Source of the DNA: JAGOTP01 sp964582475 | Lineage (GTDB): Bacteria > Patescibacteriota > Patescibacteriia > 2-12-FULL-60-25 | DNA: 64,000 nt | Direction of reading: 5' to 3' | Assembly (NCBI GenBank): GCA_964582475.1 | Contig: CAZOQS010000001.1 | Coordinates: forward strand, 434,001-498,000 | Shown: in pieces, positions 17,653 to 25,669 of the stretch | Layout: each line of letters begins with the position of its first letter | Numbering within the stretch: position 1 is the first letter of the stretch | Notes under the pieces: generated by a model | What the model saw: the letters and a program-made list of their open reading frames with translations, nothing else | The model's database searches: none | What the model was told of the DNA's origin: nothing | Made by a program: the position numbers and the translations under genes

Positions 17653-19419
17653 ATGAGTCATTCATACGCGTGGAAAGAATGGACGCATGCACTTGCGGAA
17701 CGAATTAGCACGATTGTTGGTGCTCCCGTTGAAGCGCGTGAAGTAACGCGTCCTCAAGACGAGAACTGGGGCGACCTTTCGTTTGCTTGCTTCAAATATG
17801 CGAAAGCGATGGGAAAGAATCCGGCGGAACTCGCGCTCTTGGTGGCTGAACAGCTGACAGGCGCTCTTCCATGGATTGAAACGGCGGTAGCCATGGGTCC
17901 ATACGTCAACGTTAGATTAGTCACATCCATGGCGGTTGAGCGAGTGATTCAAGACGTAGAGATGGACCACGCAAACTATGGGCTCACACAACCAGCAGTG
18001 GAAAAGCCCGTCATCTTTGAGTACGCAAATCCAAATACCCACAAAGAAATTCATATTGGGCATCTCCGCAACTTCACGTTGGGGGCCGCTACGGTTCGCG
18101 TGATGAAGGCGGCAGGTCGAGCGGTTGTGCCGGTGAGTTACGTGAATGATGTGGGGACAAACGTAGGAAAATGTTTGTGGCAGTTGGTTCGCACGCAGGG
18201 CTATTCGGTGAAGGAGCTGAACGAAGTACAGGTAGATACGTTGCTCCAGGCTGTTCCAGCAGAGCAGCGAACAGGGAAATATTTGGGCCAGCTCTATACC
18301 GAGGCGACCACGCTCGCGGAAGATGAGACGCACACCCCTGAGATTTCCTTCGTACAAACAAAGCTTGAAGAGCATGACCCGGCTTGGGAGCATCTTTGGC
18401 GCGTCACGCGTGATTGGTGTATCGATGAGCTCCATCGTATTTTTGGAGAATTAGGCGTTCAGGTAGAACGTCAGTATTTTGAATCAACCTATTTGGATGA
18501 AAGTGGTCGTCTCGTGAATGAACTTTTGAGTCAGGGGATTGCGAAGGAGAGCCAAGGCGCCGTGATTGTTGACCTTGAGGAAGCGAAGCTTGGAATCTTG
18601 GTGATGCGTAAGGGGGATGGAACGCTCTTGTATGCGGCGAAAGATCTGTCGTTGGCCGACCAGAAGTGTCGTGATTATCCGGATGCAAGTTCGCTTGAGA
18701 TTTTGGTGGATGTCCGCCAAGTTCCCTACGTCAAACAGCTAGCCGAGGTCATGCGTCGCCGCAAAACTGCTCTGCCGATCGAGTCGTTTGGGTATGAGCT
18801 CGTTCGTCTTCCTGAAGGGACGATGAGCAGCCGCAAGGGGACGATCGTGACCTATCAAGGGTTGCGAGATGCGGTGTTTGCGTACGCAGAAGAAGGGATT
18901 CGCACCCGGCACGCAGACTGGAGCGCGGAGCAGATTCACGGCGTGGCAACGGATTTGGCAAAAGCCGGTCTTATCTTTGGCATGCTCAAGCAGGACAACG
19001 ATAAGTCGATCGTCTTCGATATGAAGGAAGCTCTGTCGTTCGATGGGGCGACCGGTCCGTATTGTCAGTACTCAATCGTTCGTTTGTCATCGATTTTGCG
19101 GAAAGCGGCAGCGAAAGGACTTCAAGCCGCAAAAAGCGCTGAAAACGCCTACACGCATGATTCTGAAAAAGCGTTAGCGATGGCACTCGCAACCTTCCCG
19201 TCGATCGTGATGATGGCGGGTCGTGATCAGCGTCCATCGGTGGTCGCGCATTGGTGTGTGGAAACCGCTCAGTACGTAAACGCCTTCTATCGTGACGTTC
19301 CAGTGCTAGATGCCACCAAAGAAGAGGCGGAGAGCCGCCTTCGACTGGCGCAGGCAGCAAAGGAAGTCCTGGTTCAAGGGCTTGGATTGTTGGGTATTTC
19401 TGCTCCTGAGGAAATGTAG
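17653..19419 (+). CDS. argS: Arginyl-tRNA synthetase
   Basis: The 588-aa class I enzyme has the N-terminal Add-1 domain and the HIGH motif in NPNTHKEIHIGHLRN. GTMSSRKGTIVTY fills the KMSKS position, as in many ArgRS enzymes. The C-terminal DALR anticodon-binding domain shows GPYCQYSIVRLSSILR and QYVNAFYRDVPVL. It follows tyrS by 9 bp and is probably in the same transcript, so valS, tyrS and argS form a synthetase cluster. Confidence 0.96.
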   Translation: MSHSYAWKEWTHALAERISTIVGAPVEAREVTRPQDENWGDLSFACFKYAKAMGKNPAELALLVAEQLTGALPWIETAVAMGPYVNVRLVTSMAVERVIQDVEMDHANYGLTQPAVEKPVIFEYANPNTHKEIHIGHLRNFTLGAATVRVMKAAGRAVVPVSYVNDVGTNVGKCLWQLVRTQGYSVKELNEVQVDTLLQAVPAEQRTGKYLGQLYTEATTLAEDETHTPEISFVQTKLEEHDPAWEHLWRVTRDWCIDELHRIFGELGVQVERQYFESTYLDESGRLVNELLSQGIAKESQGAVIVDLEEAKLGILVMRKGDGTLLYAAKDLSLADQKCRDYPDASSLEILVDVRQVPYVKQLAEVMRRRKTALPIESFGYELVRLPEGTMSSRKGTIVTYQGLRDAVFAYAEEGIRTRHADWSAEQIHGVATDLAKAGLIFGMLKQDNDKSIVFDMKEALSFDGATGPYCQYSIVRLSSILRKAAAKGLQAAKSAENAYTHDSEKALAMALATFPSIVMMAGRDQRPSVVAHWCVETAQYVNAFYRDVPVLDATKEEAESRLRLAQAAKEVLVQGLGLLGISAPEEM

Positions 19420-19480
19420 TGCTACGGAGCGTGTGAATATGCTATGCTTCCTTCAATAAGAACTTTGACCTGATCTGACT

Positions 19481-19918
19481 ATGTTCGGCACAAAACCGTC
19501 CGATGGAAGCGTATTTGCGGTAGGAAAAGGAGATGGGGACCATTTGTCAGCAACCCTGATTGCCCGAGGCGTCCGCGTTGAAGGGGAATTTACCAGTCAG
19601 GGCGACGTCGCGATTGAAGGGGAAGTCTCAGGAACACTTAGTTGTTCGGGCGCCCTCACCGTCGGCGTAGAAGCGAAAATAAAGGCGGATGTGAAAGCGA
19701 ATGACGTGGTCGTCGCTGGAATTGTAGAGGGAAACATCACGGCCGCGCGGAGACTTGAACTCAAGTCGGGCGCGCGTGTTACGGGAGATGTTGTGTGTGA
19801 AGTGATCTGTGTCGAGGCGGGCGCTTCGTTGAATGGAAAGGTTTCGTCCGGGAAGCGGTTGGTGGAGGTGCAGACGGTCAATACGAAGCGCCCTGAACGC
19901 GCTTCTGCCGGCGCCTAG
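19481..19918 (+). CDS. Bactofilin (polymer-forming cytoskeletal protein)
   Basis: The 145-aa protein has the bactofilin core: VRVEGEFTSQGDVAIEGEVSG starts a right-handed beta-helix in which strands of about six residues repeat (DVKANDVVVAGIVEGNIT, LELKSGARVTGDV). Flexible ends without a membrane segment are typical. Bactofilins polymerise without nucleotide and position wall enzymes or shape cells. A TATGCT -10-like box is at 19443-19448, giving a leader near 25 nt. The lipid-kinase-like gene follows 15 bp later. Confidence 0.9.
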   Translation: MFGTKPSDGSVFAVGKGDGDHLSATLIARGVRVEGEFTSQGDVAIEGEVSGTLSCSGALTVGVEAKIKADVKANDVVVAGIVEGNITAARRLELKSGARVTGDVVCEVICVEAGASLNGKVSSGKRLVEVQTVNTKRPERASAGA

Positions 19919-19933
19919 CGCGAGTGCCGTGGT

Positions 19934-20719
19934 ATGAACCCGGCTTTCGCCTACGTCTACGATGAAACAGCCGCGTTGCCACGGTACGCAACGGAGCTGG
20001 GTCGTATCGAAACGGAGGCACAACGCTGCGGGATTAACGGCCGAATTGCCCGCCTGGGAGTGTTTCGCCAACCAAAAAAGGTGATTGAAGAAGCGGTTAA
20101 CTACGGCGCGAAGACCATCGTATTCGTCGGGACAGACCAAGCGGTCTATCATCATCTCACGGCGCTGATCGAGCTCGACGTAACAATCGCGTTTTTGCCG
20201 CTTGAGCCAAACAGTGGGCTTGGTTGGGCACTGGGAATTCCCACGGGGTCAAAAGGCGTTGAAATTATTGCCGGACGCCTCACAGAGACGATTGACGTCG
20301 GTTTTTTAAACGACAAACCGTTCTTAACGGAGATTTCCTTACCGCAGACCGCTGCCGCGATTGAGGTAGACAAAAAATATCGTGTACGGCCAACCGAGCG
20401 CGGATCAATTGCGATCCGAAATATCGGATCGCTCTACTGCGGCGCAAAAACAATTGCACACCCAGCGGACGGTCAATTTGAGGTGGTTTTGCAATCAGAA
20501 ATGCGTGGGAAAGGCTTGAAGCATTTTTTCCGTTCAGAACTCATCGAAACGAAGCTTTTTCTACAAGAGGGAACGGTTGTGTGTAAGGACGGGATCCATG
20601 GATTCGTCGATGGCTCGGCTGGATTATCGGGGACAAATCTTCACTTTTTGATCAAACCCAAGGCCGCCCGTGTGATTATCGGTCGCGGCTGCCAATGGCG
20701 TAAGGACGCGGTTCGTTGA
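19934..20719 (+). CDS. Diacylglycerol-kinase-like protein with altered nucleotide loop
   Basis: The 261-aa protein follows the fold of DAGK/sphingosine-kinase catalytic domains: KKVIEEAVNYGAKTIVFVGTD resembles the strand and loop before the GGDGT motif, and IAFLPLEPNSGLGWALGIP matches the family GTGNDFARALGIP stretch. The GGDGT loop itself reads VGTDQA and GTGNDF reads PNSGLG, so ATP binding is doubtful. The C-terminal half has the beta-sandwich style of the family. I infer a divergent lipid-binding or lipid-phosphorylating protein. It sits between the bactofilin gene and tRNA-Leu. Confidence 0.65.
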   Translation: MNPAFAYVYDETAALPRYATELGRIETEAQRCGINGRIARLGVFRQPKKVIEEAVNYGAKTIVFVGTDQAVYHHLTALIELDVTIAFLPLEPNSGLGWALGIPTGSKGVEIIAGRLTETIDVGFLNDKPFLTEISLPQTAAAIEVDKKYRVRPTERGSIAIRNIGSLYCGAKTIAHPADGQFEVVLQSEMRGKGLKHFFRSELIETKLFLQEGTVVCKDGIHGFVDGSAGLSGTNLHFLIKPKAARVIIGRGCQWRKDAVR

Positions 20720-20744
20720 CCATTTTTCGGACATCCGTTATTAT
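20716..20744 (+). promoter_or_regulatory. Promoter of tRNA-Leu(GAG)
   Basis: TTGACC (20716-20721), 17 nt, then TATTAT (20739-20744). The tRNA begins 23 nt later. Confidence 0.75.
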
Positions 20745-20766
20745 AGCGCCACATCGAAAGATTTTT

Positions 20767-20853
20767 GGGCGAGTGGCGAAATTGGCAGACGCACTACCTT
20801 GAGGTGGTAGCACCCGCAAGGGTATGAGAGTTCAAGTCTCTCCTCGCCCACCA
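20767..20853 (+). tRNA. tRNA-Leu (anticodon GAG), CCA encoded
   Basis: A class II tRNA: acceptor GGGCGAG pairs with CTCGCCC. The anticodon stem CTACC/GGTAG encloses TTGAGGT with anticodon GAG (codon CUC). There is a long variable arm (CACCCGCAAGGGTATG), T arm GAGAG-TTCAAGT-CTCTC, discriminator A and an encoded CCA. Confidence 0.96.
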
Positions 20854-20855
20854 TG

Positions 20856-20899
20856 AAAAATTCCCTATACCGCGCGGTACTGGGGATTTTTCTTTTTTC
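20856..20899 (+). terminator. Rho-independent terminator after tRNA-Leu
   Basis: AAAAATTCCC pairs with GGGGATTTTT around an inner palindrome TACCGCGCGGTA, followed by a T run. Confidence 0.85.
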
Positions 20900-20905
20900 A
20901 AAACA

Positions 20906-20934
20906 TTGCCTTTTTAGGAATATTTTAGTACAAC
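20906..20934 (+). promoter_or_regulatory. Promoter of the DeoC-like gene
   Basis: TTGCCT (20906-20911), 17 nt, then TACAAC (20929-20934). The leader would be about 46 nt, with GGGAACGGAG before the ATG. Confidence 0.5.
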
Positions 20935-20987
20935 AATCGCACTCGCGAATGGAATAAGCCACAGCGCGGGGAAGAAAGGGAACGGAG

Positions 20988-21737
20988 ATGACGCAGGCAT
21001 TGACCCCGCGGGAGCTCGCTGCTCGCATCGAGCACCGGGTTGAGGGGCCTCTGACGCGCAATCGTGTCAGGCAGCTCTGCCAAGAGGCAGATGAGTTCGG
21101 ATTCGGGACGGTGTCTGTGCCGTCCGCGTGGGTCACTCACGCAAAGATCTGTCTCCACCAGAAGGAAGTCGCCGTGTCGACCACGATCGGATTCCCTTAC
21201 GGAGACGTCCTGTCTTCGGCCAAGTTCGAAGAGGCGTACACAGCGGTGAACGTTGGAGCTTCAGAGATTACGTTCATGCTCAACCATGAGTACGCTCTGG
21301 AGGACGCTACGATGCTGTCGCAAGAGCGGCGCTGCATCGAGGCCCTGATCAGGGCCTGCCGTAAGGTCCGGCCGACGGTGGTCAAGGTGATGATCAACGT
21401 TACTACCCTGACGAAAGACCAGTTCAAGCAGCTGGTCCAGATGGTCCTCGAGACGGGGGCGGACTTCATCGGCATCTTCGGCGCGTCGGATGGTCGTCAT
21501 CACGTCGGGATCGATCCGATCGGGAGCCTTCGGGCGCTGATCGGCGACCAGATGAACATCGTCGTCTGGAACGACGATCTCGATCGGATGACGGATGAAT
21601 CAAGCGAAGAAGGGCCGACCGATCTTCGCCATGGGTTCGCCATCAGCTTCCTGGAGCAGGGCGCGCAGCGCCTCATCACGACGCGCGGACCCGGGATTCT
21701 GCGCACGGCCAAGCAGCTCGCGGCGCACGCGGGCTGA
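20988..21737 (+). CDS. DeoC-like TIM-barrel protein lacking the catalytic lysines
   Basis: The 249-aa protein matches deoxyribose-phosphate aldolase over its whole length: LCQEADEFGFGTVSVPSAWV, TTIGFPYGD, and VKVMINVTTLT. The Schiff-base Lys of DeoC (in VKTSTG) is replaced by Gly at about residue 162 (ADFIGIFGAS). The second Lys (KASGG) is replaced in NIVVWNDDLD, and the acidic residue of EIDMVIN is Thr 95 (EITFMLN). Aldolase activity is therefore unlikely. Base composition is far more G+C-rich than the flanking genes, codons end mostly in G or C, and it has its own promoter and a GGAG site, so it looks acquired. Its role is unknown. Confidence 0.8.
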   Translation: MTQALTPRELAARIEHRVEGPLTRNRVRQLCQEADEFGFGTVSVPSAWVTHAKICLHQKEVAVSTTIGFPYGDVLSSAKFEEAYTAVNVGASEITFMLNHEYALEDATMLSQERRCIEALIRACRKVRPTVVKVMINVTTLTKDQFKQLVQMVLETGADFIGIFGASDGRHHVGIDPIGSLRALIGDQMNIVVWNDDLDRMTDESSEEGPTDLRHGFAISFLEQGAQRLITTRGPGILRTAKQLAAHAG

Positions 21738-21867
21738 GCACTCGGCGACAACTGAAACAGGGGACTTCCAGCGGGAAGGTCGAACGCGGTACTCGCGGCT
21801 CCACCACCCGCTGTTCGATTTTCTGCCTCTTTACCCCAACCTATTTCCCCGTTATATTGGCTCCGTT

Positions 21868-23190
21868 ATGCAATCTTTCATCAAAGACTTTCCGCACCTC
21901 GTTGGTCAAGCCGTTGAAATCAAGGGCTGGTCCTTTAACGTTCGCTCCAGCGGATCATTGGTTTTCCTCGAGATGCGCGATGGTTCTGGCTTTGTTCAGG
22001 CGGTTGTTTCAAAGAAAGGCGTTGATGAAGCTTCTTGGGAAGCGGCCAGCAGCGCGACCATTGAATCCTCGGTGATGGTCGAGGGAACGGTGGCGAAACA
22101 TCCAAAATTGGAAGGGGTGTTTGAGTTGCAGGCTACAAAAGTCACGTTGCTTCAAAAAGCAGAGGAATATCCGATTGGAAAAAAAGAACACGGTCCAGAA
22201 TTTTTGTTTGACCAGCGCGATCTGTATCTTCGTTCAAAAACGCCTTGGGCGGTCTTGCGTATCCGTGATCGCGTATTCTTTTCGATCGAACAGTTCTTCC
22301 ATGAGGAAGGCTTCATCCGTTTTGATACGCCAATCATTCAGCCAACGAGCTGTGAAGATACGACCCAGTTGTTCACGGTCAATTACTATGACACGCCTGC
22401 CTACTTGTCCCAGTCCGGACAGTTGTATAGCGAAGCGGGGATCATGGCCTTTGGAAAAGTCTTCGACTTTGGTCCGGTCTTCCGTGCCGAGAAGAGTAAG
22501 ACGCGTCATCACTTGTCAGAGCTGTGGATGATGGATGCTGAGATGGCCTTCCACGATCAAGTGATGAACATGGATGTACAAGAGCGCATGGTGAAGCGCA
22601 TCGTCAAAGATGTGCTTGAACAGTGCCAAGAAGAGTTGAAGATTTTAGAACGTGACACGACGGTCTTGCAGCGCCTCGTAAATGAGCCCTTCGTTCACCT
22701 CAAGCACATCGAAGCGAAGCGCATTTTGAAAGAGGAAAAGTTGATTAGTGAAGAGGCGTACTCCAGCGAAGCCTATCTCTTGGATGACATGTCGACCGAA
22801 GAAGAAATCGCACTGGGGAACAAATACGGTCTCCCAGTCTTCATCGAGGATTATCCAGCCGAGATCAAATCCTTCTACATGAAACGCATCACGGATGAAG
22901 GAGGCGTTGTACGTGCGCGATGTGCGGACTTGATCGCCCCAGAAGAAGGACGCGAGATTATCGGAGGCAGTCAGCGTGAAGAGAGCTATGATGCGTTGAA
23001 AAAAGAAATCGTTGATCGCAACTATCCGTTGGAACAGTACGAGTGGTACTTGAACACCCGTAAATACGGCAGCGTGCCACACAGCGGTTTCGGGATTGGA
23101 CTCGAGCGAACCGTGCGTTGGATTACAGGAATGCATCACATTCGTGAGACGATTGCCTTCCCACGCATGCTGAATCGCATGGCTCCATAG
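21868..23190 (+). CDS. asnS: Asparaginyl-tRNA synthetase
   Basis: The 440-aa class II enzyme has the OB-fold anticodon domain first (VEIKGWSFNVRSSGSLVFLE). Catalytic motif 2 includes FRAEKSKTRHHLSELWMMDAE, and motif 3 is GFGIGLERTVRWITG. The AsnRS-type LSQSGQLYSEAG separates it from AspRS. The ATG at 21868 is 10 nt after a TATATT -10 (21853-21858), so the mRNA is nearly leaderless; an upstream open frame only runs through the DeoC-like gene. This enzyme would charge the split tRNA-Asn at 54727-55360. Confidence 0.95.
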   Translation: MQSFIKDFPHLVGQAVEIKGWSFNVRSSGSLVFLEMRDGSGFVQAVVSKKGVDEASWEAASSATIESSVMVEGTVAKHPKLEGVFELQATKVTLLQKAEEYPIGKKEHGPEFLFDQRDLYLRSKTPWAVLRIRDRVFFSIEQFFHEEGFIRFDTPIIQPTSCEDTTQLFTVNYYDTPAYLSQSGQLYSEAGIMAFGKVFDFGPVFRAEKSKTRHHLSELWMMDAEMAFHDQVMNMDVQERMVKRIVKDVLEQCQEELKILERDTTVLQRLVNEPFVHLKHIEAKRILKEEKLISEEAYSSEAYLLDDMSTEEEIALGNKYGLPVFIEDYPAEIKSFYMKRITDEGGVVRARCADLIAPEEGREIIGGSQREESYDALKKEIVDRNYPLEQYEWYLNTRKYGSVPHSGFGIGLERTVRWITGMHHIRETIAFPRMLNRMAP

Positions 23191-23219
23191 CGCTTTTATT
23201 CAGAGAACATTTGCCCTAT

Positions 23220-24248
23220 ATGTCAGAGTTAAAAGAGGGACAAGGTGCACCGTCTGAAAAGACTCATGAGGGAATTTCTGGATGGGAGCATAAAATTGTC
23301 CAAAAACTTAATGCAACCCCTTACCCAGAGCGGAAGGAGGGTTCAGAGGTTGATAAGATTGCATTTAACCTCGGACTGGTTTCCATTCTAAAGGCAATGC
23401 ATAGAGGTGAATTTGAGAAGAATATTGTAAAAGCCACTCACGACGCGTTTGGTGAAATGGTGAAATATTGGGAAGAGTTGGAAGCAAAAAAGAACGCTCG
23501 ACCTGGAATGGGAAAACCGATCTTTACGTTGAGTACTTCGACAACGGGACAGCTCCTGTGCGCAGCCATCTACCAATTAACGCAAGGGAGCTTGAAAAAT
23601 GATCAGATATTCGATAAGGCGAAGATGATCTCAAAAGATGAACACAAGGAAGTAGCTCAAAAGGAGCTTCTTGAAGAAACGAGTAAAGCAGAAGATGTGC
23701 CTTTTCAGGTACGATGGTTCGCTGAATCCGCCGCTCTTCTAGATGAGCTCCAGGCAGAGAACGTGGCTGAAAAAGGGAAAAGAAAGTATTTTTTTGCCCC
23801 GGTAAACTATGAGCCTGTGCCTGGGGTGAGTGAGCTCAAAAAAAAGTTTGGTTTTTGTGACGTAACAGATATTTTTGACGGTCGTCCTTTTGTCTTACAT
23901 GAAGAATGTCAGGGGATGGATGAAACAGAGGGGATGAGAATTATGTGTCTGAAGACGGGGGCGAATCAACATGTAGATGGAACGTACATCTCTGAGGAGG
24001 TCGCAAAAAAGACTTCATTTGCAAAGAACGGTTTCCGTCCAGGAATCCAACATGATGTACTTAGCTTCTCGCAGGTAGATCCAGAGAAGAGTGGCAAAAA
24101 GGCGGTCGTGGCTTTAGGCGCTTCCGCAGTAAATGGGGCTGCAAATTTCTTTCCTGTGGTTGCTGGAGAGCCTCCATACTACAGTTTGAAATCTCGTGCG
24201 AGTGAGGGGATATCTTCTGCGTTCAGCGCTCTCTTTATCGCAAAATGA
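23220..24248 (+). CDS. Uncharacterised cytosolic protein
   Basis: I do not recognise this 342-aa protein. It has no signal peptide or membrane segment. A helical N-terminal half (LGLVSILKAMHRGEFEKNI, WEELEAKK) is followed by a mixed region with YFFAPVNYEPVPGVSELK, FCDVTDIFDGRPFVLHEEC and a C-terminal Ser- and Ala-rich end. Cys residues at three places (FGFCD, HEECQG, IMCLKT) could be structural. It starts at the ATG 9 nt after a TTG alternative, close behind asnS (29 bp), and is more A+T-rich than its neighbours. Confidence 0.55.
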   Translation: MSELKEGQGAPSEKTHEGISGWEHKIVQKLNATPYPERKEGSEVDKIAFNLGLVSILKAMHRGEFEKNIVKATHDAFGEMVKYWEELEAKKNARPGMGKPIFTLSTSTTGQLLCAAIYQLTQGSLKNDQIFDKAKMISKDEHKEVAQKELLEETSKAEDVPFQVRWFAESAALLDELQAENVAEKGKRKYFFAPVNYEPVPGVSELKKKFGFCDVTDIFDGRPFVLHEECQGMDETEGMRIMCLKTGANQHVDGTYISEEVAKKTSFAKNGFRPGIQHDVLSFSQVDPEKSGKKAVVALGASAVNGAANFFPVVAGEPPYYSLKSRASEGISSAFSALFIAK

Positions 24249-24263
24249 TATACTAGACACCGT

Positions 24264-25262
24264 ATGCTTCCCAAGCGTCCGGTGTCTTGCTTAGCGGTGC
24301 TCATGGTGCCGGTTGGGTTGGTTCTTTTGTTGATTGTCCTCGCGGGCTACGGGTTGAAGTTCTTTCTTCCAGCCGATGTGACATCTCCCACTCAGGAGCC
24401 AACGGCGACCGTTCAAGTTCAAGAGCCGCAAGCGGAAGCGCCGAAGCCCTCCCGGTTGCCAGCATCCATTCCTACATCCACTCAGATTCTGCTCGCTACA
24501 GCTTCACCCGATGCACGAAAAGAAAAGATTTTTTTAGTAGACTTCTCCGGAGATCTGACAGAGCAGGCGTCTCCCGAAGGCTTTCGACCAGAGCAGTGGA
24601 AGACGGATGGGATTACGCTGACGCCGCCTGACGAGTCCGTGACAAGTTCTCCTTGGCGGATCACGGGGAATGGCTGGAATATTCCTCTTCGTACGCGGAG
24701 TGGCTCAAAATGGCAGGACCCCGTGATTATGGGAACCTTTTCGAGTGGTCGGCTCGCGATTGTGGCTTATCGTACCCAGCGCGCGCTCCTCTCTGTGAGT
24801 CGAGCGGGGGATATTCAGGTGGTTGAGGTTCTGGACGACACACTCGCTCCTCTCACGGTTCAAGGAACGAACGCCTGGTTTGTACGCACCAACTCGACAC
24901 AGGAGATACTTTTGGATCAGCTTCCAACCGGACCGAGTTACCTCATCCAATTATCGGAGCGGGGGACGAGTTCGACTATTGCCCAGGACCCCGCGTTGAT
25001 TCTAGAGCTTGTTCCAAGTCCGAACCCAGCAACCCTTGCCTACTTGAGCTCGGATGGATCGCTCGTGATTCTCTCGGGGAGTGGGATAAATAGCGAGATC
25101 AAAGGGTGGCGACCACAGGCGTGGCTTGATGATCGTTACTTACTCGTTTCGCGTGGGAACGTCCTAGGCTGGGTGGATCGGATGAATCCAAAACGGGTGA
25201 ACCGCTACACGGAGCTCCCAGACCTGATTCGCGGAGTCTCAGTATCCACGGTCTCTTCTTAA
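24264..25262 (+). CDS. Membrane-anchored secreted protein of unknown function
   Basis: The 332-aa protein has one N-terminal hydrophobic helix (VLMVPVGLVLLLIVLAGYGL), then a Pro- and Glu-rich linker (about 35-75), then a beta-rich domain with repeated short blades (FLVDFSGDL, RLAIVAYRTQ, YLSSDGSLVILSG, YLLVSRGNVLGWV), which suggests a propeller. A TATACT -10 at 24249-24254 lies 9 nt before the ATG, so translation probably starts without a leader. No catalytic motif is seen. Confidence 0.6.
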   Translation: MLPKRPVSCLAVLMVPVGLVLLLIVLAGYGLKFFLPADVTSPTQEPTATVQVQEPQAEAPKPSRLPASIPTSTQILLATASPDARKEKIFLVDFSGDLTEQASPEGFRPEQWKTDGITLTPPDESVTSSPWRITGNGWNIPLRTRSGSKWQDPVIMGTFSSGRLAIVAYRTQRALLSVSRAGDIQVVEVLDDTLAPLTVQGTNAWFVRTNSTQEILLDQLPTGPSYLIQLSERGTSSTIAQDPALILELVPSPNPATLAYLSSDGSLVILSGSGINSEIKGWRPQAWLDDRYLLVSRGNVLGWVDRMNPKRVNRYTELPDLIRGVSVSTVSS

Positions 25263-25283
25263 TCTGTGCTAAAATAGCTCCAT

Positions 25284-25604
25284 ATGAACGCTTCTTCTTC
25301 GCCCCTTCCTACAGGTTGGATCACCGTCTGGATTGCGCTGGGTGTCCTCGCCCTTGGTATTTTTATCGCCTTGCCGCTCGCTGTTTCACAGAAGTCACAA
25401 AAAGAATTCGCTCGCTTTCAGGCGTGTGCGGCAAAAACACAAACAACTAATTGTGAGCCGTCCCTTGCGTGGGCCTTAAATGGCTGGTCACTGACAAGCT
25501 CGACAGTTCCAGCTCCTCTTCCTACAACCGCTACTTCAACGGGAGCTACTGCAGCGACATCCACGGATTCTGTCTCCGCTAGCTCTACGCAACCCGCTCG
25601 ATAA
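25284..25604 (+). CDS. Small single-helix membrane protein with Ser/Thr-rich tail
   Basis: The 106-aa protein has one membrane helix (VWIALGVLALGIFIALPLAV), a short Cys-containing region (FQACAAKTQTTNC) and a low-complexity Ser, Thr, Ala and Pro tail that may be glycosylated. TAAAAT at 25270-25275 lies 8 nt before the ATG. The function is unknown. It precedes aspS by 65 bp. Confidence 0.5.
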   Translation: MNASSSPLPTGWITVWIALGVLALGIFIALPLAVSQKSQKEFARFQACAAKTQTTNCEPSLAWALNGWSLTSSTVPAPLPTTATSTGATAATSTDSVSASSTQPAR

Positions 25605-25669
25605 CAGCCAAATTGCTCTCCGTTCTCCCATATGGTGAGATACCGAGGCATTCTTATTGCTTTTCCTCT

